DNA from: UBA3537 sp038106885
GTDB lineage: Bacteria > Bacteroidota > Bacteroidia > Flavobacteriales > Flavobacteriaceae
Assembly: GCA_038106885.1 (NCBI GenBank)
Contig: JAYNFX010000003.1
Span: 1 to 64,000, forward strand
Reading direction: 5' to 3'
Length of the DNA: 64,000 nt
In this document: one piece after another, positions 8,337 to 17,159 of the stretch
How the letters are laid out: the number at the start of each line of letters is the position of its first letter
How positions within the stretch are numbered: position 1 is the stretch's first letter
Notes under the pieces: generated by a model
The model's database searches: none
What the model was told of the DNA's origin: nothing
What the model saw: the letters and a program-made list of their open reading frames with translations, nothing else
Made by a program: the position numbers and the translations under genes

Positions 8337-9932
8337 ATGTCTACTCATATTAGAATTGGAACTCGAGATAGCCAGTTAGCGATTTGGCAAGCAAAAGTTG
8401 TACAAAAACAATTAGAAAATTTAGGGTATTACACATCTATCGTTAAGGTGAAATCGACTGGAGATATAATACTAAATAAACCTATTTACGAAATGGGTAT
8501 TACTGGCGTTTTTACAAAAACCCTAGATATAGCTCTTTTAAATGAAGAAATTGATATTGCAGTTCATTCTTTAAAAGATGTCCCAACTATACTTCCAAAG
8601 GATATCATACAAGCTGCTGTTTTAAAAAGAGGTAATGTTAGAGATACATTGGTATTCAAAAAAAACGAAGAGTTCTTAGCACAAAAAAATGGAGTAATAG
8701 CAACTGGTAGTTTAAGAAGAAAGGCTCAATGGCTAAACAGATACCCCACTCATAAAATCGAGGGGCTAAGAGGCAATATAAACACTCGCCTTAAAAAACT
8801 TAATGAAACCAACAATTGGGACGGGGCTATCTTTGCCGCAGCCGGTTTAGGTAGAATTGGCTTAACGCCAAAAAACTCTGTAAACCTTGAATGGATGGTT
8901 CCTGCACCAGGTCAAGGTGCCATTATGGTCGCATGCTTGGAGGCCAACAGTTTTAGTAAAGAAGCTTGTTTAACATTGAATGATACTGAAACGGAAATTT
9001 GTACATCTATTGAAAGAAGTTTTCTGAAAACTTTAGAAGGTGGGTGCAGTGCACCAATTGGAGCTTTAGCATTTATTAAAAATGATGAAATTCATTTCCA
9101 TGGAATTATTCTGAGCCCAGACGGTTCAAAAAAAATTGAGGTAAAAAAAAGTGCGCCATTAAAAAACAAGGACGCTCTTCTTGAACAGTGCGTAAAATTT
9201 GTTACTTCTCGTGGTGGAAAAACACTTATAAATAAGCCTATTAATGACCAGAAAAAACCAAAAATATATTCGTCTAAAACTCTAAGTCAAAACCAACTGG
9301 ATCTATTTCCAAAAACAGTTGTTGTAGAAAGCCTTGATTTTATAAAGACATCTCCTAACAGAGTTAAACCTAGCCTTTTAAAAGCTGAGCACAGAAATGT
9401 TGTCATAACTAGTAAAAACGGGGTTGATGCGATACTAAACAATTGCCCTCCGGAGGATTTGAACTTTAAAAATATTTATTGTGTTGGGAGAAGAACTAAA
9501 AAACTAATTGAACAAAAGATCGGTACAGTTAAGCACTGTTCAAAAAATTCTAAAACATTGGCTGAGTATCTCTCAGAGTTCATGGAAGGTGATACTTTAA
9601 CTTATTTCTGCAGTGATATAAGAATAGAAGACTTACCAATAATCTTAAAAAATAATAATATAGTTGTCAATGAAGTTGAAGTATACAGCACTAAACTTGA
9701 AGCGCCCAGTTTGCCTGAAAACATTAAAGGTGTTATGTTTTATAGCCCATCAACAATTGACAGTTTTCTTAAGATGAATTCTCCAAATTGCATCGCATAT
9801 TGTATTGGTGAAACAACAGCAAAAAAAGCTAAAAAATATTTCAAAAAAGTTTACACAGCCAAAATTCCAACTATCGAGAGTGTAATTGAATTAGTTCAAG
9901 ATTCTATTATAAATGAAAATGAAGATGATTAA
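8337..9932 (+). CDS. hemC: Hydroxymethylbilane synthase fused to uroporphyrinogen-III synthase
   Basis: The 531-residue product is about 220 residues longer than a normal HemC. Residues 1 to about 300 are hydroxymethylbilane synthase: IRIGTRDSQLAIWQA, AVHSLKDVPT, GSLRRKAQW, LRGNINTRL, and Cys237 in EGGCSAPIGA, which carries the dipyrromethane cofactor. Residues from about 307 to 531 look like HemD (uroporphyrinogen-III synthase), with VVITSKNGVDAI, the IYCVGRRTKKLIE segment and a MFYSPSTIDSFL motif near the end. A fusion would couple the two steps and hand over the unstable hydroxymethylbilane. No separate hemD is in the window. HemD is poorly conserved, so the C-terminal call rests on position and a few motifs. 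Confidence 0.93.
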   Translation: MSTHIRIGTRDSQLAIWQAKVVQKQLENLGYYTSIVKVKSTGDIILNKPIYEMGITGVFTKTLDIALLNEEIDIAVHSLKDVPTILPKDIIQAAVLKRGNVRDTLVFKKNEEFLAQKNGVIATGSLRRKAQWLNRYPTHKIEGLRGNINTRLKKLNETNNWDGAIFAAAGLGRIGLTPKNSVNLEWMVPAPGQGAIMVACLEANSFSKEACLTLNDTETEICTSIERSFLKTLEGGCSAPIGALAFIKNDEIHFHGIILSPDGSKKIEVKKSAPLKNKDALLEQCVKFVTSRGGKTLINKPINDQKKPKIYSSKTLSQNQLDLFPKTVVVESLDFIKTSPNRVKPSLLKAEHRNVVITSKNGVDAILNNCPPEDLNFKNIYCVGRRTKKLIEQKIGTVKHCSKNSKTLAEYLSEFMEGDTLTYFCSDIRIEDLPIILKNNNIVVNEVEVYSTKLEAPSLPENIKGVMFYSPSTIDSFLKMNSPNCIAYCIGETTAKKAKKYFKKVYTAKIPTIESVIELVQDSIINENEDD

Positions 9933-10956
9933 AAACGACTTATTTTTAAAAGCATTAAAGGGAGAAAGTGTAAGTAGACCTCCCGTTTGGATGATGCGTC
10001 AAGCAGGTAGATATTTACCTGAGTTTATGGCAATTAAAGAAAAATATGATTTTTTTACGCGATGCCAAACTCCTGAATTAGCCAGTGAAATTACAATGCA
10101 ACCAATAAGGAGGTTTGGAATGGATGCCGCAATTTTATTTTGTGATATTTTGGTCATACCTCAGGCCATGAATATTGAAGTTCAAATGAAACCTAATTTT
10201 GGACCATATCTGCCTAATCCTATTAGGACAAGTAAAGACGTGAAAAATGTTATTATCCCTGATGTTAATAACGAGCTAGATTATGTGTATGACGCCATAA
10301 AGGCTACTAAAGAGCTATTAAATGATGAAGTTCCCCTAATTGGCTTTGCTGGGTCGCCATGGACAATTCTATGTTATTGCGTTCAAGGTCAAGGTAGTAA
10401 AAACTTTGACAAAGCAAAGGCTTTTTGCTTTTCAAATCCAACAGCAGCTCATGAGCTTTTACAAAAAATCACTGATACTACTATTTCTTACTTAATAGAA
10501 AAAGTAAATTCTGGAGTTGATGTCATACAGATCTTTGACTCCTGGGGTGGTATGCTTAGTCCTATTGACTATCAAGAATTCTCGTGGCAGTACATTGATC
10601 AAATTATCGAAGCTTTAAAAGAAAAAGTACCGGTAATTGCCTTTGGCAAAGGTTGCTGGTTTGCTTTAAATGAAATGGCAAAATCTAATGCTGCTGGAAT
10701 TGGAATAGATTGGACCTGCTCTGCCAGAAATGCAAGATATTTAACAGGAGGTAACAAGACATTACAAGGGAATTTTGATCCATCAAGACTGCTTTCTCCT
10801 CCAAAAGTAATTAAGAAAATGGTGCATGAGATGATTGACTCTTTTGGTAAAGACAGATACATCGTAAATCTTGGTCACGGTATTCTACCAAATATACCTG
10901 TTAATCATGCTAAGGCTTTCATTGATGCAGTAAAATCATACAGTAGCTTAACTTAA
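9925..10956 (+). CDS. hemE: Uroporphyrinogen decarboxylase
   Basis: This 343-residue enzyme removes the four acetate carboxyls of uroporphyrinogen III to give coproporphyrinogen III. The signature PPVWMMRQAGRYLPEF lies near the N terminus. FAGSPWTILCYCVQGQGSKN and DSWGGMLSP in the middle and the NLGHGILPN motif near the C terminus are also typical. Three in-frame ATG codons lie at 9913, 9919 and 9925. The last is chosen because homologues start with an (M)xKNDLFLKALKG sequence; the first would give 347 residues. The start overlaps the 3' end of hemC-hemD by 8 bases (ATGATTAA), which suggests coupled translation. Confidence 0.97.
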   Translation: MIKNDLFLKALKGESVSRPPVWMMRQAGRYLPEFMAIKEKYDFFTRCQTPELASEITMQPIRRFGMDAAILFCDILVIPQAMNIEVQMKPNFGPYLPNPIRTSKDVKNVIIPDVNNELDYVYDAIKATKELLNDEVPLIGFAGSPWTILCYCVQGQGSKNFDKAKAFCFSNPTAAHELLQKITDTTISYLIEKVNSGVDVIQIFDSWGGMLSPIDYQEFSWQYIDQIIEALKEKVPVIAFGKGCWFALNEMAKSNAAGIGIDWTCSARNARYLTGGNKTLQGNFDPSRLLSPPKVIKKMVHEMIDSFGKDRYIVNLGHGILPNIPVNHAKAFIDAVKSYSSLT

Positions 10957-10960
10957 TAAT

Positions 10961-11863
10961 ATGAAGGAAAAATTTTATAGCTTCATTAAAAATTTACAAG
11001 ATAAAATCACTAAGGAATTTGAACTTATTGATGGTAATGAATTCTTCGCAGAAGATGTTTGGCAACGCAAAGAAGGTGGAGGAGGGAGAACTAGAATTCT
11101 ACAAAATGGAGGAGTATTTGAAAAGGGTGGAGTAAATATTTCAAAAGTTTATGGCAAACTCCCAAAATCAATGCAATCCTATTTCAAAGTTGAAGATGTA
11201 GATTTTTTTGCTTGTGGATTGAGTTTAGTTATGCACCCAAAAAACCCAATGACTCCTACAGTTCATGCAAATTGGCGTTATTTTGAAATGTATGACAAGA
11301 GCGGTGAAATTATTGATCAGTGGTTTGGTGGCGGATTGGATTTAACACCTTATTATATTTTTAAGGAGGATATTGAACATTTTCATGGCATTTGTAAAAA
11401 AGTCTGTGAAGGACATAATAAAACATTTTACAAAAATTTTAAAAAGAATTGCGACCAATATTTTTACAACAGCCACAGAAATGAAGCTCGAGGAGTGGGA
11501 GGATTGTTTTTTGATTATTGTAAACCTAACGATAAGACAACCATTAATGACTGGTATAAATTTGTCACCGATGTTGCAAATTCATTTTTAGACTCCTATA
11601 CACCAATAGTTAAAAAAAGAAAAGATATGCCATACGGAGAAAAAGAACGCAATTGGCAAGAAATTCGAAGAGGACGATATGTCGAATTTAATTTAGTTCA
11701 CGACAAAGGAACTTTATTTGGGCTTAAAACAAATGGAAGAATAGAAAGTATTTTAATGAGCCTACCTCCTCATGTTCAATGGAAATATAACTATACCCCT
11801 GAACCAAACAGTAAAGAAGAAGAGTTAATTAATATATTGAAACAACCTAAAAACTGGGTCTAA
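10961..11863 (+). CDS. hemF: Oxygen-dependent coproporphyrinogen-III oxidase
   Basis: This 300-residue enzyme uses molecular oxygen to convert coproporphyrinogen III to protoporphyrinogen IX. Characteristic segments are GGGGRTRILQNGGVFEKGGVN, the WFGGGLDLTPYY motif and the NSHRNEARGVGGLFFDY motif. The length is normal. Choice of the oxygen-dependent enzyme rather than the radical-SAM HemN/HemZ in this operon points to an aerobic way of life. It sits 4 bases after hemE and 1 base before hemB. Confidence 0.97.
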   Translation: MKEKFYSFIKNLQDKITKEFELIDGNEFFAEDVWQRKEGGGGRTRILQNGGVFEKGGVNISKVYGKLPKSMQSYFKVEDVDFFACGLSLVMHPKNPMTPTVHANWRYFEMYDKSGEIIDQWFGGGLDLTPYYIFKEDIEHFHGICKKVCEGHNKTFYKNFKKNCDQYFYNSHRNEARGVGGLFFDYCKPNDKTTINDWYKFVTDVANSFLDSYTPIVKKRKDMPYGEKERNWQEIRRGRYVEFNLVHDKGTLFGLKTNGRIESILMSLPPHVQWKYNYTPEPNSKEEELINILKQPKNWV

Positions 11864-11864
11864 T

Positions 11865-12854
11865 ATGCAACAATTAAAAAGAAACAGGCGCCTGCGTGCT
11901 AACGAATCAATTAGAAGTTTAGTTAGAGAAAATCATATCTCCGAAAATGATTTTTTAGTTCCATTATTTGTGGTCGAAGGCAAGGGAATAAAAGAGGAGA
12001 TTTCATCAATGCCAAATTATTTCAGACACAGCCTTGACACTTTAGAAAGTGAAGTTAAAGAGCTTTGGGCACTTGGACTAAAATCTGTATTATTATTTGT
12101 AAAAATTGAAGATCGTCTTAAAGACAATTATGCAAAAGAAGCAATAAACCCAAAAGGATTAATGCAGCGGGCGATAATGACCATTAAAAACTCATGCCCA
12201 GAAATGTTAATTATGACTGATGTAGCATTAGATCCTTATTCAATATATGGTCATGATGGTGTTGTTGAAAATGGAAAAATAACAAACGACAAAACAATAG
12301 AAATTTTATCTGAAATGAGCATTTCACATGCAAATGCTGGTGCAGATTTTATTGCTCCAAGCGATATGATGGATGGTAGAATTTTGTGTATTAGAACGGC
12401 ACTTGAAAATAATGGTTTTATAAATACTGGTATAATGAGCTACAGTGCTAAATACGCTTCATCATTTTACGGCCCATTTAGAGATGCTCTAAACTCAGCC
12501 CCTGTAAATGCTGAAAATATCCCTACAGATAAAAAAACTTATCAAATGGATTACTCAAATAGGCTCGAAGCTATAAAAGAAACAGAAAAGGATATTGAAG
12601 AAGGAGCAGATATTGTAATGATAAAGCCTGGACTTCCATATTTAGATATAATAAGAGACGTCAAAAACAAATTCAATGTTCCGGTAGCAGCTTACCAAGT
12701 CAGTGGTGAATACTCAATGATTAAAGCGGCCTGTGAAAAAGGGTTTTTAGATTATGATCAAACAATCCTAGAAACCACAATGGCGTTTAAAAGAGCCGGA
12801 GCAGATATAATTGCAAGTTACTTTGCAAAAGACATTCTTAAGCTTATTAGCTAA
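11865..12854 (+). CDS. hemB: Porphobilinogen synthase (5-aminolevulinate dehydratase)
   Basis: The 329-residue enzyme condenses two 5-aminolevulinate molecules into porphobilinogen. Lys196 in YSAKYASSFYGPFR and the lysine of VMIKPGLPYLD are the two active-site lysines of the family. The metal-site segment reads TDVALDPYSIYGHDG: the three cysteines that bind catalytic zinc in animal-type enzymes are replaced by Ala121, Asp123 and Asp131. This is the pattern of the magnesium-type class. It is the last gene of the hemA operon and a 48-base gap follows before the next gene. Confidence 0.97.
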   Translation: MQQLKRNRRLRANESIRSLVRENHISENDFLVPLFVVEGKGIKEEISSMPNYFRHSLDTLESEVKELWALGLKSVLLFVKIEDRLKDNYAKEAINPKGLMQRAIMTIKNSCPEMLIMTDVALDPYSIYGHDGVVENGKITNDKTIEILSEMSISHANAGADFIAPSDMMDGRILCIRTALENNGFINTGIMSYSAKYASSFYGPFRDALNSAPVNAENIPTDKKTYQMDYSNRLEAIKETEKDIEEGADIVMIKPGLPYLDIIRDVKNKFNVPVAAYQVSGEYSMIKAACEKGFLDYDQTILETTMAFKRAGADIIASYFAKDILKLIS

Positions 12855-12902
12855 TTTTAAAAGATTATATTTTAACTATCTTTATAATAAATTACAAACT
12901 TA

Positions 12903-14060
12903 ATGATAGTATTAAAAAAAATACTCAAATGGGTGTTTTTAAGTTTATTTGTTGTCATAGCATTGCTTTATTTAACTGGCACAGATTATATTTTAAAAGC
13001 CGTTAGAGTTGTTTATCTCAATGGGGAAACCACAGCTTCAATTGACGATCACATTTACTTTGAAAACTCTGTTATAAAAAGTGGCGCTTCAAATGCATGG
13101 CCCAAGCACAAAAATTATAATAATTTATATACTAGTGAAAGATTAAATTACTTACATGAGGACAGTAGGACTATTGCATATTTAGTTATTAAAAATGACA
13201 GTCTTCTGCATGAATCATATTTCAACGGATATAATGAGAGTTCTAAAACTAATTCTTTTTCCATGGCAAAAAGTTATGTTTGTGCATTACTTGGAAAAGC
13301 CATTATGGATGGATATATTGAAAGTTTAGATCAGCCCATAAGTGATTACTTTGAAGAATATAAAACTGGCCTTGCAAGTAAAGTTACCGTAGGCGATCTT
13401 GCATCAATGGCTTCAGGTTCAAGTTGGACCGAATCTTATTATTCACCATTTACAATTACAACAAGAGCCTATTATGGTGAAGAACTTGAAAAAGCCATTT
13501 TAAGCCTAAAAACTGTTAAAAAGCCTGGTGAAAAATTTGTCTATTCTAGCGGCGATACTCAATTGCTTGCGATGATTATTGAGAAAGCAACAGGTAAAAA
13601 ACTATATAACTATTTATCCGATAGTCTTTGGATCCCATTAGAAAGTGAAAATGATGCGCTTTGGCAAGTTGATAGCCAAAAAAATGATATGGTTAAAGCC
13701 TATTGTTGTATAGCTAGTAATGCAAAAGACTTTGCTAGACTGGGGAAATTATATAAAGATTATGGAAAATGGAATGGAATAAAAATTTTAGATTCTACAT
13801 ATGTGGTTAAAAGTATTAAACCAAGATTCAAGGAGTCCCCTCAATATGGATATGGCTTTTGGCTCAATAAAATTAATAACAAATCCTTTTTTATGATGGA
13901 AGGACATTTAGGCCAAAGCGTAATCGTTGAGCCTAATGATGACCTTATAATAGTAAGACTGGGGCACGAAAAATACTTTTTTGGCGAAAATCCATACAAT
14001 GGAGATATTACTACTTACATTGAAGAAACATATAAGATGCTGGGGATTGATTTATATTAA
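12903..14060 (+). CDS. Serine hydrolase of the beta-lactamase/class C PBP-like family
   Basis: The 385-residue protein starts with one membrane segment (about residues 8-25), so the catalytic domain is probably held on the outer face of the inner membrane. The active-site motif Ser120-Met-Ala-Lys123 (SxxK) is present, with YSSGDTQLL as the likely second motif (Tyr-x-Ser) and GHLGQSVIVEP where class C enzymes have the third box. This family includes DD-peptidases, esterases and NylB-type amide hydrolases, and substrate cannot be deduced. It lies 26 bases upstream of a peptide-type ABC ATPase gene, so a role in handling peptides or envelope fragments is possible. Confidence 0.85.
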   Translation: MIVLKKILKWVFLSLFVVIALLYLTGTDYILKAVRVVYLNGETTASIDDHIYFENSVIKSGASNAWPKHKNYNNLYTSERLNYLHEDSRTIAYLVIKNDSLLHESYFNGYNESSKTNSFSMAKSYVCALLGKAIMDGYIESLDQPISDYFEEYKTGLASKVTVGDLASMASGSSWTESYYSPFTITTRAYYGEELEKAILSLKTVKKPGEKFVYSSGDTQLLAMIIEKATGKKLYNYLSDSLWIPLESENDALWQVDSQKNDMVKAYCCIASNAKDFARLGKLYKDYGKWNGIKILDSTYVVKSIKPRFKESPQYGYGFWLNKINNKSFFMMEGHLGQSVIVEPNDDLIIVRLGHEKYFFGENPYNGDITTYIEETYKMLGIDLY

Positions 14061-14086
14061 TTATATACCTAAAATTATATAAGCTT

Positions 14087-15778
14087 ATGAAGGCCAAGCC
14101 ACTAATAAGTGTAGAAAACTTGACAGTATCATTCAACAACAAAAAAGATTCACGTACTGCAATTAATAATATTTCTTTCGAAGTTTATGAAAATGAAACA
14201 ATTGGAATAGTTGGAGAAAGCGGATCGGGAAAATCTATAACAGCTCTTTCAATAGTTAGATTATTGAAATGGAACAACAAGGTTCAATCAACTGGCACAA
14301 TTTCCTATAAAGGCTTAAATTACAGTAACATCACAGAAAAAAAATTTAGATCAATTAGAGGAAAAGAAATCGCTATGATTTTTCAAGAGCCAATGAGCGC
14401 ATTAAATCCCTCAATGTGTTGTGGAGACCAAGTAAAAGAAATTTTACTACATCACGAAATTGTTGAAGAAAAAATAGTGGATGATGAGGTGATTAAGTTG
14501 TTTGAAAATGTAAAAATTCCAAATCCAAGAGATGCTATAAATAAATACCCGCACGAACTCTCTGGAGGTCAACAACAAAGAGTAATGATTGCTATTGCCA
14601 TCGCTTGTAAGCCAAAGATTTTAATCGCTGATGAACCAACTACAGCTCTTGATGTAACGGTACAAAAGGAAATTGTTCAATTAATAAAACAAATCCAAAA
14701 AGAGACAAAAATGAGTGTGATTTTTATCTCTCATGACCTAGCATTAATTTCTGAAATTGCGGATAGAACTATTGTAATGTACAAGGGTGAAATTGTAGAA
14801 TCCGGAACAACTCGAGAAACTTTTAAAAATCCAAAACACATATATACAAAAGCATTAATTGCCGCAAGACCAAAAACATCAAAAAGACTTAAAAAGCTGC
14901 CCACAATTAATGACATTTTAAAAGGGGAGAATAAAAAAGAATATATCTCAAAAAAAGAAAGAGAGATCGCACACCAAAGAATTTATAACTCAAAGCCTAT
15001 CTTAGAAGTAATTGATTTAAAAAAAATATATCTTAACAGTGTTGGTATTTTCCAAAAAAGTAAACCACACAAAGCAATTGATGGAGTTAGTTTTAAACTA
15101 TTTGAAGGAGAAACACTTGGTCTTGTTGGGGAATCTGGTTGTGGAAAAACTAGTTTAGGAAATGCCATTCTACAGCTAACAAAACCATCATCAGGCAAAA
15201 TTATATACAAGGGCAAAGACTTGAATAATTTAACTAAAAAAGAAATTAGATTACTCAGAAAAGAAATTCAAATTATCTTTCAAGACCCTTTAGCTTCACT
15301 TAATCCTAGACTTTCTGTTGGAGAGGCAATAATTGAGCCTATGAAAGTACATAAACTTTATAAAAATTATAAAGTTCGGAGGCAAAAAACATTAGACCTT
15401 CTTAGTAAAGTTGGATTAGATGAATCTGCTTTTAATCGATATCCTCATGAATTTTCTGGAGGTCAAAGACAACGAATTGGAATTGCTAGAACAATAGCTT
15501 TAAAGCCAAAACTAATATTGTGTGATGAATCTGTATCAGCTCTCGATGTTTCGGTACAAGCACAAGTTTTAAATCTATTAAATTCTTTAAAATATGATTT
15601 TGGTTTTACGTACATTTTTATTTCTCACGATTTAGCTGTTGTGAAATATATGTCAGATAATTTATTAATAATGGACAAAGGTAAAATTGTAGAAATGGGA
15701 GAAGCAGATAAAACTTACAACACCCCTTCAAACGCTTACACAAAGCGCCTAATTAATTCAATTCCCAAAGGATTATAA
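14087..15778 (+). CDS. ABC transporter ATPase with two nucleotide-binding domains (DppD-DppF/YejF type)
   Basis: The 563-residue protein holds two complete ABC ATPase domains. The first (about 1-265) has Walker A GESGSGKS, signature LSGGQQQR and Walker B ILIADEPT. The second (about 300-563) has Walker A GESGCGKT, signature FSGGQRQR and LILCDESVSALD. Each has the C-terminal oligopeptide-type extension (NPKHIYTKALIAARP; YNTPSNAYTKRLINSIPKG). This architecture energises uptake of di- or oligopeptides. No permease or binding-protein gene is adjacent, so these are probably elsewhere. Its last 6 bases, TTATAA, also form the end of the convergent scoB gene. Confidence 0.93.
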   Translation: MKAKPLISVENLTVSFNNKKDSRTAINNISFEVYENETIGIVGESGSGKSITALSIVRLLKWNNKVQSTGTISYKGLNYSNITEKKFRSIRGKEIAMIFQEPMSALNPSMCCGDQVKEILLHHEIVEEKIVDDEVIKLFENVKIPNPRDAINKYPHELSGGQQQRVMIAIAIACKPKILIADEPTTALDVTVQKEIVQLIKQIQKETKMSVIFISHDLALISEIADRTIVMYKGEIVESGTTRETFKNPKHIYTKALIAARPKTSKRLKKLPTINDILKGENKKEYISKKEREIAHQRIYNSKPILEVIDLKKIYLNSVGIFQKSKPHKAIDGVSFKLFEGETLGLVGESGCGKTSLGNAILQLTKPSSGKIIYKGKDLNNLTKKEIRLLRKEIQIIFQDPLASLNPRLSVGEAIIEPMKVHKLYKNYKVRRQKTLDLLSKVGLDESAFNRYPHEFSGGQRQRIGIARTIALKPKLILCDESVSALDVSVQAQVLNLLNSLKYDFGFTYIFISHDLAVVKYMSDNLLIMDKGKIVEMGEADKTYNTPSNAYTKRLINSIPKGL

Positions 15779-16426
15779 TATCATCTCAGGAATTTCATCA
15801 TCAATAATTAAGTTTCCAATTGTAGATTCTTTAATTAATGGTATACTAACTCCCGGCGCACGCTCTAATAAATTAAACCCATCATTTACAACCTCTAAAA
15901 CAGCTAAATTTGTAACAATTTTTTTTACACAACTAACTCCTGTTAACGGCAAACTACAACGCTTTAAAAGTTTAGACTCACCCCTTTTATTAGTATGCAT
16001 CATAGCAACTATTATGTTCTCTGCACTAGCAACTAAATCCATCGCCCCACCCATTCCTTTCACCATACGGCCTGGAATTTTCCAATTAGCAATATCACCA
16101 TTTTCTGAAACCTCCATTGCTCCTAATATTGTCAAATCAACATGCTTCCCCCTAATCATTGAAAAACTCATAGCAGAATCAAAATAACTTGCACCATCAA
16201 GTGCTGTTATGGTTTGTTTCCCTGCATTTATCAAGTCTGGATCTTGGTGGCCTCGGGGAGGAAATGGCCCCATCCCAAGAATACCATTTTCGCTTTGAAA
16301 TTCAACTTCAATATCATCTCTAACAAAATTAGCTACAAGTGTAGGTATACCAATTCCTAAATTAACATAATAACCATTTTTAACTTCTTTAGCTATTCGC
16401 TTGGCAATACCATTTTTATCTAACAT
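15773..16426 (-). CDS. scoB: 3-oxoacid CoA-transferase subunit B
   Basis: The 217-residue protein is the catalytic subunit of succinyl-CoA:3-ketoacid CoA-transferase. Glu46 in FQSENGILGMGPFP is the glutamate that forms the enzyme-CoA thioester. Other family segments are YYVNLGIGIPTLVANF and KVMVKGMGGAMDLV-like RMVKGMGGAMDLVASA. With ScoA it activates acetoacetate to acetoacetyl-CoA. It follows scoA after 10 bases and overlaps the convergent ABC gene by 6 bases. Confidence 0.93.
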   Translation of the reverse strand: MLDKNGIAKRIAKEVKNGYYVNLGIGIPTLVANFVRDDIEVEFQSENGILGMGPFPPRGHQDPDLINAGKQTITALDGASYFDSAMSFSMIRGKHVDLTILGAMEVSENGDIANWKIPGRMVKGMGGAMDLVASAENIIVAMMHTNKRGESKLLKRCSLPLTGVSCVKKIVTNLAVLEVVNDGFNLLERAPGVSIPLIKESTIGNLIIDDEIPEMIL

Positions 16427-16436
16427 AATGTTTTAA

Positions 16437-17138
16437 TTAAGAATCAGGACTTAAAGTTAATTGCTCAATTCGTTTTTCATAATTTTCCCCTTTCACAATT
16501 CTTTGAACAAAAATTCCAGGAATATGAATATGGTTTGGGTCTAAATTCCCGACTGGGACAAGTTCTTCGACTTCAGCAACTGTAATAGTTGCAGCGCCAC
16601 ACATATTTGGGTTGAAATTTCTTGCAGTTCCTTTGAAAATCAAATTTCCAGCTGTATCGCCTTTCCATGCTTTAACAAAAGAAAAATCAGCCTTAAAAGC
16701 TCTTTCAAGAACATAAGTTTTCCCATCAAATTCTCGAGTCTCTTTACCAACAGCAACTTCGGTTCCAAATCCAGCAGGAGTAAAAATTGCTGGGAATCCC
16801 GATTGTGCAGCTCTACATCTCTCAGCTAGAGTTCCTTGAGGAATAAGCTCCACATCTAACTCACCAGATAACATTTGGCGTTCAAATTCATCATTCTCTC
16901 CAACATAAGAAGATATCATTTTCTTTACTTGATGTTTTTGTAGCAAAAGGCCAAGTCCAAAATCGTCAACTCCTGCGTTATTAGATATACAAGTCAAATC
17001 TTTAACTCCCAATCTAACTAGCTCACTAATTGCGTTTTCAGGAATACCGCAAAGACCAAATCCACCAAGTAGTAAAGTCATACCGCTCTGAATTCCCTTT
17101 AAAGCTTCTTGAATATTATTTACTTTTTTACAAATCAT
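16437..17138 (-). CDS. scoA: 3-oxoacid CoA-transferase subunit A
   Basis: The 233-residue alpha subunit pairs with ScoB. Typical are GMTLLLGGFGLCGIPENAI at the N terminus, CISNNAGVDDFGLGLLL and the SYVGENDEFERQMLSGELDVEL segment. The length is normal. It allows ketone-body-like acids to enter central metabolism. It lies 21 bases downstream of the PBP1A gene on the same strand, so read-through from the gldH-PBP1A group is possible although there is no evident functional link. Confidence 0.93.
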   Translation of the reverse strand: MICKKVNNIQEALKGIQSGMTLLLGGFGLCGIPENAISELVRLGVKDLTCISNNAGVDDFGLGLLLQKHQVKKMISSYVGENDEFERQMLSGELDVELIPQGTLAERCRAAQSGFPAIFTPAGFGTEVAVGKETREFDGKTYVLERAFKADFSFVKAWKGDTAGNLIFKGTARNFNPNMCGAATITVAEVEELVPVGNLDPNHIHIPGIFVQRIVKGENYEKRIEQLTLSPDS

Positions 17139-17159
17139 ATATTTTGTATTGTCGGATTT

